Source of the DNA: CBDCYN01 sp965224205
Lineage (GTDB): Bacteria; Planctomycetota; Phycisphaerae; Phycisphaerales; Phycisphaeraceae
Reading direction: 5' to 3'
Length of the DNA: 64,000 bases
Assembly: GCA_965224205.1 (NCBI GenBank)
Contig: CBDCYN010000003.1
Span: forward strand, 34,161-98,160
Part shown: in pieces, positions 53,221-62,574 of the stretch
Numbering within the stretch: the first letter of the stretch is position 1
Layout: the number at the start of each line of letters is the position of its first letter
Made by a program: the position numbers and the translations under genes
Notes under the pieces: model-generated
What the model saw: only the letters and a program-made list of their open reading frames with translations
What the model was told of the DNA's origin: nothing
Databases searched by the model: none

Positions 53221-55341
53221 TTACGCGGGGCTGGGAATCGCCCCGCCGCCGGCGTCCCCGGGTAGGGGCGGGGTTTCGTGTTTCGGGGCCGAGGCGGCAT
53301 TGGCGGCTTGTTCCTCTTGCCTCTCGGCTTCGAGCAGGTCCCCGACCGTCGGTTTCGAGAGGTTTTCGCCCTTCATCAGGCGGTCGACCTCGTCACGGGT
53401 GAGGGTTTCGTATCGTAGCAAAGCTTTGGCGAGTCGGTCGAGCTGGTCCCGGTGCCGCTCGAGCAGCTGGCTGGTCTCCACATAGGCTTGATCGATGATC
53501 GCGCGGACCTCATCGTCGATCTGCTTGGCGGTCTCGTCGCTGATGAGCTTGTCGGGCTGCTCCCATGGGTTGCGGCTGTCGTCCTGGGTATACAGCAAGA
53601 ACCCTAGCTTGTCGCTCATGCCGTATTCGGTGACCATGGCCCGGGCGATGCTCGAGGCCTGGCGGATGTCCTGAGCGGCGCCCGAGGAGATATCGCCGCA
53701 GAACATCTCTTCGGCGATACGGCCCCCGAAGGTGATCCGCAGCTGCGCCAGGAGGTGGCTACGCGTGTAGATGTGCTTGTCTTTCTCGGGCAGCATCATC
53801 GCTGAACCCAGCGAATGGGCGCGGGGGATGATCGTGACCTTGTGCAGGGGTTCGGAGTCGGGGTCGAAGTACATCGCGATCGCGTGGCCGGCTTCGTGGT
53901 AGGCGATCACGAGCTTTTCCTGATGGTCGATCTTGTGGCTCTTGCGGGCCCGACCCCAGCGGACCTTGTCGCGGGCTTCTTCGAGGTCGCTATGCTCGAC
54001 GAAGTCTTTGTTCTGGAGGGTGGCGGCGATCGCGGCTTCGTTGATGATCGCCGCCAGGTCGGCCCCGGAGAACATCGGGGTGCCGCGGGCGAGGCTTTCG
54101 AGGTCTAGGTTGGGGGCCATTTTGATCTTGCGGCTATGGACTTTAAGAATCTGCATCCGGCCCATCACGTCGGGCAGGGGGACGTGGATCTGGCGGTCGA
54201 AGCGCCCGGGGCGGGTCAGGGCAGGGTCGAGGACGTCAGCGCGGTTGGTCGCGGCCATGACGATGACCTGGTCGTTGGTGTCGAACCCGTCCATCTCCAC
54301 GAGGATCGCGTTGAGGGTCTGTTCCCGTTCATCGTGGCCGCCGGAGGAGAACCCGCTGCCGCGCCGCCGGCCCACCGCATCGATCTCATCAAGGAAGATG
54401 ATGCATGGGCTGGATTCCTTGGCCTGTTTGAACAGGTCGCGGACGCGTGACGCCCCGACGCCGACGAACATCTCCACGAAATCCGAGCCACTGATCGAGA
54501 AGAAGGGGACCTCGGCCTCCCCGGCGACGGCCTTGGCCAGGAGGGTCTTGCCGCAGCCGGGCGGGCCGATCAGCAGCACTCCGCGGGGCACACGGCCGCC
54601 CAGCCGCTGGAACTTTTTGGGGTTCTTGAGGAACTCGATGATCTCCCCGACCTCGTCCTTGGGCTCGTCGATGCCGGCGACGTCCGAGAGGGTGACGGTC
54701 GAGTGTTCCTTATTGGTAAGACGGTGGCGGGAGCGGCCGAAGTTCCCGAGCATCCCGCCCGGGCCACCCCCTGCGTTGCGGATGGCTCGGAACATAAAAA
54801 AGTAGATCAGGAAGGCCAGGATGATGAACGGCCCCCAGTTCATCAGGAAATGCAGCAGGATCGACCCGCCGGGTTTTTCCTGGATATCTTGTCCCAGGGC
54901 CATAAGCCGCTCGTGGATCTTTTCCTTGGTTTCGAGGCTGATCCGGGTCGTGACGCGGACCGGCTTGGCCCAGGTGGCGTCGAGGCCGGCGGTGTCGTCC
55001 TTGAGGGTACCCAGGACGCGTTCGTCTTCGAGGGTCACCGGGCCGTCAAAGTTCCCGTTTTGGGCATAGGTGAAGAACTGTTCTTGGCTGATCTCTTGGG
55101 CTTTGTTCTGGGTCTGCGACAAGAAGATGAACAGCAGCGCGATCATCACGACCAGGGCGACCCACCCCATGGTTCCGCGGGACATGAAGTTCTGCGGGTG
55201 ACGCTGGTGGTTGGCTGCACCTTTAGAGCGGCTTTTCTCGTGGCGGTCAGAGTCAGAGGGGGGATCAGGCCCGTCCCCACTGTCCGTGCTCATCTTCAAT
55301 GACAGCGGGTTGTGATCGAGATTGTTGTGGTAGTAACTCAT
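53221..55341 (-). CDS. ftsH: ATP-dependent zinc metalloprotease FtsH
   Basis: Membrane-bound AAA+ protease that degrades membrane and regulatory proteins; 706 aa. Start at ATG 55341 (AGGGA ~10 bp upstream; ATG 55293 possible). Two membrane helices ('GWVALVVMIALLFIFLSQ' and 'MNWGPFIILAFLIYFFMFRA') flank a short periplasmic domain. AAA+: Walker A 'GPPGCGKTLLAKA', Walker B 'IIFLDEIDAV', SRH 'ATNRADVLDPALTRPGRFDR'. Zinc site 'AYHEAGHAIAM' (HExxH) with the third ligand in the 'GAAQDIRQA' region. A charged N-terminal extension of ~50 residues precedes the first helix. Confidence 0.97.
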   Translation of the reverse strand: MSYYHNNLDHNPLSLKMSTDSGDGPDPPSDSDRHEKSRSKGAANHQRHPQNFMSRGTMGWVALVVMIALLFIFLSQTQNKAQEISQEQFFTYAQNGNFDGPVTLEDERVLGTLKDDTAGLDATWAKPVRVTTRISLETKEKIHERLMALGQDIQEKPGGSILLHFLMNWGPFIILAFLIYFFMFRAIRNAGGGPGGMLGNFGRSRHRLTNKEHSTVTLSDVAGIDEPKDEVGEIIEFLKNPKKFQRLGGRVPRGVLLIGPPGCGKTLLAKAVAGEAEVPFFSISGSDFVEMFVGVGASRVRDLFKQAKESSPCIIFLDEIDAVGRRRGSGFSSGGHDEREQTLNAILVEMDGFDTNDQVIVMAATNRADVLDPALTRPGRFDRQIHVPLPDVMGRMQILKVHSRKIKMAPNLDLESLARGTPMFSGADLAAIINEAAIAATLQNKDFVEHSDLEEARDKVRWGRARKSHKIDHQEKLVIAYHEAGHAIAMYFDPDSEPLHKVTIIPRAHSLGSAMMLPEKDKHIYTRSHLLAQLRITFGGRIAEEMFCGDISSGAAQDIRQASSIARAMVTEYGMSDKLGFLLYTQDDSRNPWEQPDKLISDETAKQIDDEVRAIIDQAYVETSQLLERHRDQLDRLAKALLRYETLTRDEVDRLMKGENLSKPTVGDLLEAERQEEQAANAASAPKHETPPLPGDAGGGAIPSPA

Positions 55342-55707
55342 GAACCACTTTCCCTTGCTAGGCAGCCATCCCGGCTGCGACGCCGCTGGATTATCGGAAC
55401 CGCCTGCATGTGGGCCGATGTATTCTAGATCCTCTCACGCGGCATCCGGAGATAAAAATACGATGCGAGATGAGTAACGGTTAAGGATCTCAACACCGCC
55501 GGTGATACCTCTTGGCCCATGTCCGTTGAGGGTCTGCCGCTTCGGGGCTAACCCGGTGCACGACACTGATGCTTTATCTATCGTCATCGGCTGATGGGTC
55601 GGTTGACCGTGTCTATATTAATAACGATCCACAATTGAGTACTCTCCCGCGTCTTGCCGGGTTCAGCTGCTCCGGGTTGTGATGAGCTTCTGACGATCCA
55701 GCTCAGC
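55342..55707. other. Gene-free gap upstream of ftsH
   Basis: 366 bp between lptE and ftsH (both minus strand). It should hold the ftsH promoter. No gene-like frame, no strong hairpin and no repeat seen. Confidence 0.4.
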
Positions 55708-56211
55708 CTACCAGTTCTCGGCCATGGCTGATACGATCTGCCCGGCCAGCCGCTCAACGGCTTGGTGCGCAGATACATCAAAAGGTTCTCCGATAGGCCC
55801 GGCGGGGACATACCGTCCTACGGCTTCAAGGCCGCGTCTTCGCCGAAGGGTCTGGCCGCGTTGGATCTGTTTCCATTCAAAATCGACGGTTATCCGGGTT
55901 TCAAGCTCCTGGGGCAGGTCTCCGGTCGTGGTGCGACTGAGTCGTTGCTGGGTCACTTCGATGATCATTCCTTGGAGGATGGTCTGCGCCTCGGAGGATG
56001 GGGTTACCTTATACGGGGTGCGTAGCTCGATCTCCTTGATTAAGGCTTCGGTGAGGTCAAGTTCCACGCCCTGATAGAAGCTAAGATTCTCGAAAACCGG
56101 GACGGCGACCGTGTGTACGCTCTGGGGGAACAAGCGTTGATGGGTATACCCGCAACCGGTCACGTACAACCCCAAAATCCCGATAAACCCGGAAATAACG
56201 ATTCGATTCAC
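55708..56211 (-). CDS. lptE: LPS-assembly lipoprotein LptE-like
   Basis: Outer-membrane lipoprotein that plugs LptD in lipopolysaccharide export; 167 aa from GTG 56211. This start gives a standard lipoprotein signal, 'NRIVISGFIGILGLYVTGC', with lipobox VTG-C; ATG 56277 would put 22 polar residues before it. The mature part has 'VAVPVFENLSFYQGVELDLT', 'ALIKEIELRTPYKV' and 'FEWKQIQRGQTLRR', as in LptE/DUF-type homologues. It lies downstream of a BamD-like gene on the same strand, with 190 bp between that contain the 18-bp palindrome at 56300-56317. Its presence argues for an LPS-bearing outer membrane. Confidence 0.82.
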   Translation of the reverse strand: MNRIVISGFIGILGLYVTGCGYTHQRLFPQSVHTVAVPVFENLSFYQGVELDLTEALIKEIELRTPYKVTPSSEAQTILQGMIIEVTQQRLSRTTTGDLPQELETRITVDFEWKQIQRGQTLRRRRGLEAVGRYVPAGPIGEPFDVSAHQAVERLAGQIVSAMAENW

Positions 56212-56299
56212 AGATTTTATCCGGGGTTGTTCATCCAATGTTAATACTATACTCCCGTATTCATTCCGCCGGTTCATCCGGGGGGGATCGGGACGGGTA

Positions 56300-56317
56300 G
56301 ATACGCAGCTGCGTATC
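56300..56317. repeat. 18-bp perfect palindrome within a repeated intergenic motif
   Basis: GATACGCAGCTGCGTATC is a perfect palindrome. It begins a ~75-bp stretch that resembles 15778-15860 (shared 'GTATCCAA-ATGCCGCGT-GGGG', then 'TGCCGCG-ACA'). Both copies lie just upstream of, or between, genes. Confidence 0.6.
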
Positions 56318-56403
56318 CAAAATGCCGCGTTGGGGATGTCTTGAATACCGGGATTTTCCTTGCCGCGTACACGGATCACGGGGTATTTTTATCGTGCGTG
56401 GGT

Positions 56404-57495
56404 CTATCGGTGATTGATCGTTTCATCGGTGCTAGCGGCGGGGGGCATACCCGCCGATGAGGTCACTTCGCCTTGGACTTGATCTCGGGCGGCGGGCCCC
56501 GATGTGGAGGCCGCGAGCCCCATGGCTGCTAGACGCTCAACGGCAGACCGACCCGCTTGGGTGTGTGAGTAATCGCGCAAGAGACGGCGGTAGACGAATC
56601 CGGCGCTGACGGGCTGCGCCTGTCCCTCGTACCAGAGCCCGTTCTGGAACATTTTTTCTGCCAGCAGCTCATCGATCCGGGCTAGCAAACGATCGCAGTC
56701 GATCTGCTGGGCGGCGAGGGGGTATTCCTTCTCAAAGTCCTTAATACGCTGAGCCGCTTCGATCAACCCGGTCGGGTCGTAGCGAGGGCCTTTGAAGACC
56801 TCCAAGCTCGCCTCGATCATGCGTCGCATCACCGTGGGGCGATGGTCACTGTCGGGATAGTTCACCAGGAACATCTCGTAGGCGACCAAGGCGTTGTTCA
56901 TCTGTTTGCGGTCGAAATAGAAATCACCCAGTATCAGGCTGGCCTGCTCGCCGACGCTGCTGCCGGGGGCCCGCTCTTGGATACGGATCAGCAGCTCCTC
57001 GGTTTCGCTATCGATGGAGATCAGGCGTAGCCCAAAGAACTTCCGTTTCACACCCGAAGCAAAGATCTTCGCCATCTGTAACTGCCGTTGAAGCAGCGTC
57101 TCATAGAAGGGCGACGACGGGTATTCACGCACCGCGAACTCATAGTCGTACAACGCCTTGTAGTAGTCGCCCATCGCGGCTTTGGCGTCTCCACGCAGCA
57201 AGAAGGCTTCAGCAATCTGGGTATGCTGTCGGTGGTGCTCGATCCATGGATCGGCTAGCTCTAGGGCATGATCGGGTCGATCCTCCGCTAGGGCACGACG
57301 GATGCTCATCAAGCGTCCTTCGGGAGAGTCGGGGTCGACCTGGGTTTGGCGATGCCAGTCGTGACCGTCTAGAACATAAACCTCTTTCGTCTCTTGCCCG
57401 GCTGTCGGATCCATCGGGATCAGCACCACCGCGTGAACCACGAGATACCAGATCCAAACCATGAGATGATTTTTATGTTTTATGACTAAACCCAT
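56404..57495 (-). CDS. BamD-like outer-membrane assembly protein
   Basis: 363 aa from ATG 57495 (57540 and 57462 are alternatives). A signal or anchor helix ('LMVWIWYLVVHAVVLIP') is followed by TPR-type repeats with BamD/YfiO features: 'EAFLLRGDAKAAMGDYYKAL' and 'YDYEFAVREYPSSPFYETLL', then 'ALVAYEMFLVNYPDSDHRP'. BamD feeds outer-membrane proteins to BamA. The lipobox cysteine of classical BamD is missing, so membrane attachment would differ. It is upstream of lptE in the same orientation, a sensible envelope pair. Confidence 0.75.
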   Translation of the reverse strand: MGLVIKHKNHLMVWIWYLVVHAVVLIPMDPTAGQETKEVYVLDGHDWHRQTQVDPDSPEGRLMSIRRALAEDRPDHALELADPWIEHHRQHTQIAEAFLLRGDAKAAMGDYYKALYDYEFAVREYPSSPFYETLLQRQLQMAKIFASGVKRKFFGLRLISIDSETEELLIRIQERAPGSSVGEQASLILGDFYFDRKQMNNALVAYEMFLVNYPDSDHRPTVMRRMIEASLEVFKGPRYDPTGLIEAAQRIKDFEKEYPLAAQQIDCDRLLARIDELLAEKMFQNGLWYEGQAQPVSAGFVYRRLLRDYSHTQAGRSAVERLAAMGLAASTSGPAARDQVQGEVTSSAGMPPAASTDETINHR

Positions 57496-57540
57496 GTCTC
57501 GACTCAACCTGGTAGGCCAGTGGATTTTTGTCCGCTGCAT

Positions 57541-57881
57541 GCAAGTTACGCCATGGGACGCATTGTATAGCGCGAAGATAAGAAAGGCATCTCAGGTCAG
57601 GATCAGATCAGAATCAACGCGTTATGTAATTCTCGACGGGGCTGTAGATACGCACAAAAAAAGCAAAATACTCTTGCGTTAGGGATCAATCCCGATATAC
57701 TAAGAAAATGTAGGAGATTGGGGCTCCTTTCCTGCATAACGGATTAGAGGGTTGTAATTAAAAGATGGGATCAGGCAGACGCGGTGATTGCGTCCACACC
57801 TGACCGAACGAGCGGGTTTCACCGTGTGAGGCCTGTGCGGCTGTGTTCTGTCGTTTTACAACCCTTCATAGGAGTATCGAG
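57541..57881. other. Gene-free divergent region
   Basis: 341 bp between the bamD-like gene (minus) and the sugar dehydrogenase gene (plus), so promoters for both should lie here. I see an imperfect hairpin 'AGGAG-attgggg-CTCCT' near 57711-57728 and the AGGAG Shine-Dalgarno at 57870-57874, but no gene. Confidence 0.45.
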
Positions 57882-59441
57882 ATGATCCGTGATGTAATGC
57901 AGGGTGAGAGCCGTCCGTTTTGGCCGGATTTGCTAGGCGTGTGTCATCGTTGGTGTCTCGGCGCCGTGACCTTGACCGTCGCGGCGAGTTTAGGCTTGGG
58001 GTGGTCGTCGATCGAGGCCGACGCCGCGTTTCCGCAGATCCAATTGGACCCGATCAGCACCGGGCATCTGCAAGCCCCGGTTGGGTTGGTCAACGCGGGC
58101 GACGGCTCGGGCAGGCTTTTTACGGTGGATCAGAGAGGCAAGATCGAGATTCTCCAAGACGGCGGGCAGGCCCCGTCGCTGTTCCTCGATATCGAGTCCA
58201 AGCTCGTGCCGGAGCGGAATGACTTTGACGAGCGGGGGCTGTTGGGCCTGGCATTCCACCCCAATTTTGGGCAGTCCGGGGCTGTGGGTGAGGACAAGTT
58301 TTACGTCTATTACAGTGCGCAGCAGCCGGCGGGCGATCCCGACGACCCGGTCAACCCGGTCGACCACCAGAGCGTGATCGCCGAATATGCGTTGACCTCA
58401 CCGGGCGCCAGCACCGCCGACGCGGGTTCCGAGCGGATCCTCATGACGTTCGATCAGCCGCAGTTCAATCACGACGCCGGGCAGATCGCCTTCGGCCCAG
58501 ACGGGTATCTCTATATCGCCTCCGGCGACGGCGGCGGCGGGGGGGACAATGAACCGGGTCACACCGGCGGCGGGGACGACAACCCGACCGGCGGTCGCGG
58601 CAACGCCCAGGACCGTACCAACCTGCTGGGGAAAATCCTGCGGATCGACGTGGATGGAAATAACGGGCCGGGGGGTCAGTATGGGATCCCAACTTCTAAC
58701 CCGTTTGTGGGTGAAGGCAACGGCGTACGCGAGGAGATCCTGGCGTTCGGGCTGCGCAACCCGTGGCGGTTTTCGTTTGACGACGGCCCCGGCGGCAGTG
58801 GGGATATGTTTATCGCCGACGTGGGGCAGGGCGACGTTGAAGAGATCAACGTATTCAACCCGGCAGATGTTCAGGCGGGCAAGGGTGTGAATTTCGGATG
58901 GAAAGTGCGTGAGGGCGAGTTCGACTTCGATACGGATACCCCATTCGACGATATCGTGGACTTCACCGACCCGGTTGCCCAGTACATCCACCCCAACTCC
59001 GACCCGAACGCGTTCCCGGGGCTCGCTCAGATCGGCCTGTCGGTAACCGGCGGGTTCGTGTACCGCGGCAGCGAGTTCCCCGAGCTGGTGGGCAAGTACA
59101 TCTTCGCGGACTGGAGCAACTTGTTCGGCACGGCCGACGGCACGCTGCTGGGGCTCGAGGAAGTGGCCCCGGGGCAGTGGGAGCTATCGATCCTCGACGT
59201 ACTGGGCGGCAACCCGATCGGGCTTTATATCACCGCGTTGGGTGAGGACGAGGATGGTGAGCTATACGTCGTCGCCCGCAGCAACCTTGCCCCGTCGGGT
59301 CTGGACCCGGTGACCAACGGCCCGGGGGGACAGATTCTTAAAATTGCGGTGGTCCCGGAACCGGGTACAATCGTTTTGGTGATAGGAGCGTTGAATTTCG
59401 CATTTGCCTTGAGAAAACACCGTTCTTCGATCATGTTATAG
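57882..59441 (+). CDS. PQQ-type sugar dehydrogenase-like protein with PEP-CTERM
   Basis: 519 aa; ATG 57882 has AGGAG 7 bp upstream. A signal peptide ('CLGAVTLTVAASLGLGWSS', ~residues 25-48) is followed by a glucose/sorbosone dehydrogenase-type six-bladed propeller: 'LQAPVGLVNAGDGSGRLFTV', 'RGLLGLAFHPNFG', 'HDAGQIAFGPDGYLYIASGD', 'LLGKILRIDVDG', 'FGLRNPWRFSFDD' and 'FIADVGQGDVEEIN'. It ends with a PEP-CTERM signal ('VPEPGTIVLVIGALNFAF' then 'RKHR'). It probably oxidises sugars at the cell surface with PQQ, although some relatives bind rather than oxidise. A second PEP-CTERM gene follows after 62 bp. Confidence 0.88.
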   Translation: MIRDVMQGESRPFWPDLLGVCHRWCLGAVTLTVAASLGLGWSSIEADAAFPQIQLDPISTGHLQAPVGLVNAGDGSGRLFTVDQRGKIEILQDGGQAPSLFLDIESKLVPERNDFDERGLLGLAFHPNFGQSGAVGEDKFYVYYSAQQPAGDPDDPVNPVDHQSVIAEYALTSPGASTADAGSERILMTFDQPQFNHDAGQIAFGPDGYLYIASGDGGGGGDNEPGHTGGGDDNPTGGRGNAQDRTNLLGKILRIDVDGNNGPGGQYGIPTSNPFVGEGNGVREEILAFGLRNPWRFSFDDGPGGSGDMFIADVGQGDVEEINVFNPADVQAGKGVNFGWKVREGEFDFDTDTPFDDIVDFTDPVAQYIHPNSDPNAFPGLAQIGLSVTGGFVYRGSEFPELVGKYIFADWSNLFGTADGTLLGLEEVAPGQWELSILDVLGGNPIGLYITALGEDEDGELYVVARSNLAPSGLDPVTNGPGGQILKIAVVPEPGTIVLVIGALNFAFALRKHRSSIML

Positions 59442-59503
59442 GCAGGGGTTTAGGACTTGGATAAGATCCCTAAGATCTTATCTGGAAAGGAGACGTAAGA
59501 TCA

Positions 59504-60079
59504 ATGATTTCAAGAAAACTAGCCCGATTGTTTGTTTTCGCTGCCATGGCGATGATTACCGCGTCCTTGGACGCAGCGGTCATCTGGTCTGGGCAGGCGG
59601 TAAGCTTTACAAAGGAGAACAATGCCGATCCGACGGACCCCGCCAACCAGGACGCGATCACGGCCAACGTGGCGTTGACGAGAGGCTTTACCGCGGGGCT
59701 GTTTAATGCCGTGGTCGAGGATTTTTATAGCAGCACGAGCCCTGCGGATACGCAATGGGCCTTCGTTCACAATAACCCCGGCCAAGATATCGCCGCGTCG
59801 AACTACCAGGAGCTTGTTTTTGACAATTGGGTAGTCGCGTTCGGCGGCCCAGGGGCGGGCGGCCCGCAGTCGACCGTGGGTCAACCAGCGGTGGTGCACC
59901 TTGTGACCGACGATATTTACATCGACATCACTTTTACCTCGTGGCAAGCAGGAGGTGCACCGCCTTTTGCTAATGGGTTCTCCTACGTCCGAGCTCCTGA
60001 GCCAGGTATGATAACTATTGTCGCGGGGGGCTTAGCGTTGTGTGCCGGTTTCCGCAGGCGGCGCCAACTAGAAAGTTAA
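59504..60079 (+). CDS. Small PEP-CTERM surface protein
   Basis: 191 aa, function unknown. ATG 59504 has AAGGAG 8-13 bp upstream. A signal peptide ('ARLFVFAAMAMITASLDAAV') is followed by an acidic beta-rich domain ('VIWSGQAVSFTKENNADPTD', 'VAFGGPGAGGPQSTVGQPAV', 'DIYIDITFTSWQAGG') and a PEP-CTERM end ('APEPGMITIVAGGLALCAGF' then 'RRRRQ'). It is probably co-transcribed with the sugar dehydrogenase gene and terminated at 60156-60192. Confidence 0.85.
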   Translation: MISRKLARLFVFAAMAMITASLDAAVIWSGQAVSFTKENNADPTDPANQDAITANVALTRGFTAGLFNAVVEDFYSSTSPADTQWAFVHNNPGQDIAASNYQELVFDNWVVAFGGPGAGGPQSTVGQPAVVHLVTDDIYIDITFTSWQAGGAPPFANGFSYVRAPEPGMITIVAGGLALCAGFRRRRQLES

Positions 60080-60155
60080 ATTGAGCCTTTCTCGCGTTCC
60101 CATTCAACGCGTCGCGCTAGCGACGGTTGAACAAGACATACTACAGAGCACACTT

Positions 60156-60192
60156 CAGATCCGTCCTATTTATAAGACGGATCTGATTTTTT
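60156..60192 (+). terminator. Intrinsic terminator
   Basis: CAGATCCGTC (60156-60165), loop CTATTTATAA, GACGGATCTG (60176-60185), then ATTTTTT. A textbook rho-independent terminator 77 bp after the PEP-CTERM gene. Confidence 0.9.
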
Positions 60193-60646
60193 ATCCGAGT
60201 GCCTGCCATTCTCTCAATTTTCAGTTAGTCGTTGAGAACAATGCATCTGCGGATATCTAGTGATATATTTCAGGTGCGAGTATCTGGGCAGACGAGGTTC
60301 CATTTCCGCAGAACGTCGACAACAATTTTTTTATAAAACCTGAACCTAAAGCTCCGTCTGGGGAAAGACGATAAACTTTGAGCCGGGTTACATCTATCTA
60401 ATAGGCTTCGAGGAGGAGCAGCCGGTCAACGGTTTCGACGTATGTCTAGGGTGCCGCATATCGCGGTCCCGTCTTATACGTCTATCTCTGCGGGATGTGG
60501 GACCCGTACCAGAGGACGATCAGCGTCATGAGATAGAACTTAGACAAACGCTCCGTAGTGACTGGCGAACCGGTCGCGGGTATGTGTCATGACGGCCTGC
60601 ATGTGAGGCGGTCCATGATGCAATCATACCAGGAGGATAACACAAC
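60193..60646. other. Gene-free stretch with a possible coding fragment
   Basis: 454 bp, AT-rich at first. From about 60366 the plus strand reads 'TINFEPGYIYLIGFEEEQPV', then 'NGFDV', without a start codon; it may be the remnant of an exported protein. GGAGG near 60632 belongs to the next small frame. Nothing else recognised. Confidence 0.35.
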
Positions 60647-60988
60647 ATGTCCGCAGACATGACCAAACGATTGGTTGATCCCTGGGGGGCGGATCACGAT
60701 CACAACTCTCACCCGTGTACGGCTTTTGGAGTGGAGACGGGGCTGTTACATGCCGGTTTCCTTGCCGCAGGGATCCACACTAAATTCCCTACACCAGACC
60801 TACTTTCCCCGAGAGTTCAAACAGGTTTTTATTCCCTTCCCCCACAAGCTGCAACGACCATACATTTTTTTAGCGAGTCGACAGGGCACCCGTCATTTTT
60901 GAGTCGGGCGATCGAGATTGGCGTACCGGCTACACCTAAAACGTCGCTGGGATTGTCCCGGTTGACACGTCTTATCTTCTCAAAATAG
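60647..60988 (+). CDS. Hypothetical small protein, doubtful
   Basis: 113 aa, no recognised domain, signal peptide or membrane helix. In favour: GGAGG about 10 bp before ATG 60647, and it ends just before the sensor kinase gene in the same direction. Against: the composition (Pro/Ser/Thr/His-rich, 'TKFPTPDLLSPRVQTGF') is unlike a folded protein and codon use differs from its neighbours. It may be a decayed gene. Confidence 0.3.
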   Translation: MSADMTKRLVDPWGADHDHNSHPCTAFGVETGLLHAGFLAAGIHTKFPTPDLLSPRVQTGFYSLPPQAATTIHFFSESTGHPSFLSRAIEIGVPATPKTSLGLSRLTRLIFSK

Positions 60989-60999
60989 GCAGCTTGGAT

Positions 61000-62574
61000 A
61001 TGAACGTCAGAAAACTCAAGATTTTAGGGATCGACGATAATGAGGATGATCTGTGCCTATTGCGTCGCCACCTCGAAGATATCCCGGGTTTGACCATCGA
61101 CTTCAAAGAAGCGACCAATGTTCCAGACGCTTTTGAAGCCCTGAAATGCCCCCACATCGATGTGATCTTTCTCGACTATCTACTGGGACCTGAGAACGGC
61201 ATGGACGTTCTGGAGCAGATCCGAGGCCGCGGCGACATGCGCGCGATCATCGTGATGACCGGCATGACCAGTGCATCGCTGGCGGTCAGCCTCACCCACG
61301 CGGGGGCCGACGACTACATCGATAAAAACGCGATCAACCCCGAGCTGCTGCGCCGCGCGATCGATAACGCCCTAGCCCAGCAGCGCCACCGCGAAGCGTT
61401 TGCCCACAACAAAACGCTCCTCAAAGAGCTCCAAGACACCAACCGCCTGCTTGAACAGAAAAACGCACGCCTGGCCGAGCTCTACAACACCGCCCACCAA
61501 TTCGTCGACAACGTCTCGCACGAGTTCCGTACCCCGCTGGCGGTGATCAAGGAGTACTCCTCCCTGGTCCGCGACGGGGTCCTGGGCCCGGTCAACGACG
61601 AGCAGGTGGACTTCCTCGATGTCATCGGAAACCGGGTCGAAGACCTGGCCCTGATGGTCGACGACATGCTCGACATCAGCCGGTTCGGCGCCGGGATGCT
61701 CCACGTCACCCGCCGTCCGTGCCACGTCAACGAGATCATAGAGCGCATCCGCCCCAACCTCGACCGACGCGCCGTGATCAATAAAGTCACGCTGGAGATC
61801 TCCCCGGTCGCCAACCTGCCCGACGTGTATTGCGACCCCGAGAAGATCGGACGCACCCTCATCAATCTAGCGGTCAACGCCCTGAAGTTTGCCCCCGAGC
61901 AAGGGGCCGTGCGCATCTGGAGCCGTCATGACCGATCCCAGGGTCAGGTCACCTTCGGGGTCACCGACAACGGCCCGGGGATCAGCGATGAGAATCGGCA
62001 GCTGATCTTCGAGCGGTTCAAACAGATCGATGGGGACGTGCGACAAAGCACCAAGGGGTTCGGGCTGGGGCTGAACATCGCCAAGGAGCTGGTCCACGTC
62101 AACTTCGGCCAAATCAACGTAGAAAGCGAGCTGGGCCAGGGCAGTACCTTCTCGTTCACCGTGCCTACCGCCGAGCCCATGAACGTCATCGGCCGCTACA
62201 TCCACTGGCTCGAACAGGTCGAACAACCCCTGGCATTGTCCCTGGTTTGGGCCAAATCCGACGTCGCCGCCGATCTGGCCGCCACGCAGGAAGCCGGTGA
62301 GTTCCTGCGTAAACTGGCACGGCCTAGAGACCTGGTGTTCACGCCCGCAACCGGGGTGTGGCTCGTGATTGCCCAGTGTGAACACGCCGAGCTGCCCCGA
62401 CTCACCGAGCGGTTCGAGGAGGCGTGGGCCGAGGCCAATCGCAACCGCCCCAGCGGGAAGCTGCCTGAGATCCGTTTCGATGTCCAGGGGACCTGGCAAC
62501 TGCCCAACGATACCGCTGATTTTTTGTATCACTTCGAGAACGCGATGACCGCGATGGAGGTGGCTTGTGGCTGA
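61000..62574 (+). CDS. Receiver-histidine kinase hybrid (REC-HisKA-HATPase)
   Basis: Soluble sensor, 524 aa from ATG 61000 (TTG 60994 possible). An N-terminal receiver (~5-120) has 'ILGIDDNEDDLCLLRRHL', the phosphoacceptor Asp in 'VIFLDYLLGPENG' and 'VMTGMTS'. A coiled linker is followed by HisKA ('NVSHEFRTPLAVIKEYSSLV', phospho-His) and HATPase ('NLAVNALKFAPEQGAV', 'VTDNGPGISDENR', 'GFGLGLNIAKELV'). The C-terminal ~130 residues ('YIHWLEQVEQPLALSLVWAK...') are an extra domain I cannot name. There is no input domain other than the receiver, so it acts inside a phosphorelay. Receiver genes follow, the first overlapping by 8 bp. Confidence 0.93.
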   Translation: MNVRKLKILGIDDNEDDLCLLRRHLEDIPGLTIDFKEATNVPDAFEALKCPHIDVIFLDYLLGPENGMDVLEQIRGRGDMRAIIVMTGMTSASLAVSLTHAGADDYIDKNAINPELLRRAIDNALAQQRHREAFAHNKTLLKELQDTNRLLEQKNARLAELYNTAHQFVDNVSHEFRTPLAVIKEYSSLVRDGVLGPVNDEQVDFLDVIGNRVEDLALMVDDMLDISRFGAGMLHVTRRPCHVNEIIERIRPNLDRRAVINKVTLEISPVANLPDVYCDPEKIGRTLINLAVNALKFAPEQGAVRIWSRHDRSQGQVTFGVTDNGPGISDENRQLIFERFKQIDGDVRQSTKGFGLGLNIAKELVHVNFGQINVESELGQGSTFSFTVPTAEPMNVIGRYIHWLEQVEQPLALSLVWAKSDVAADLAATQEAGEFLRKLARPRDLVFTPATGVWLVIAQCEHAELPRLTERFEEAWAEANRNRPSGKLPEIRFDVQGTWQLPNDTADFLYHFENAMTAMEVACG

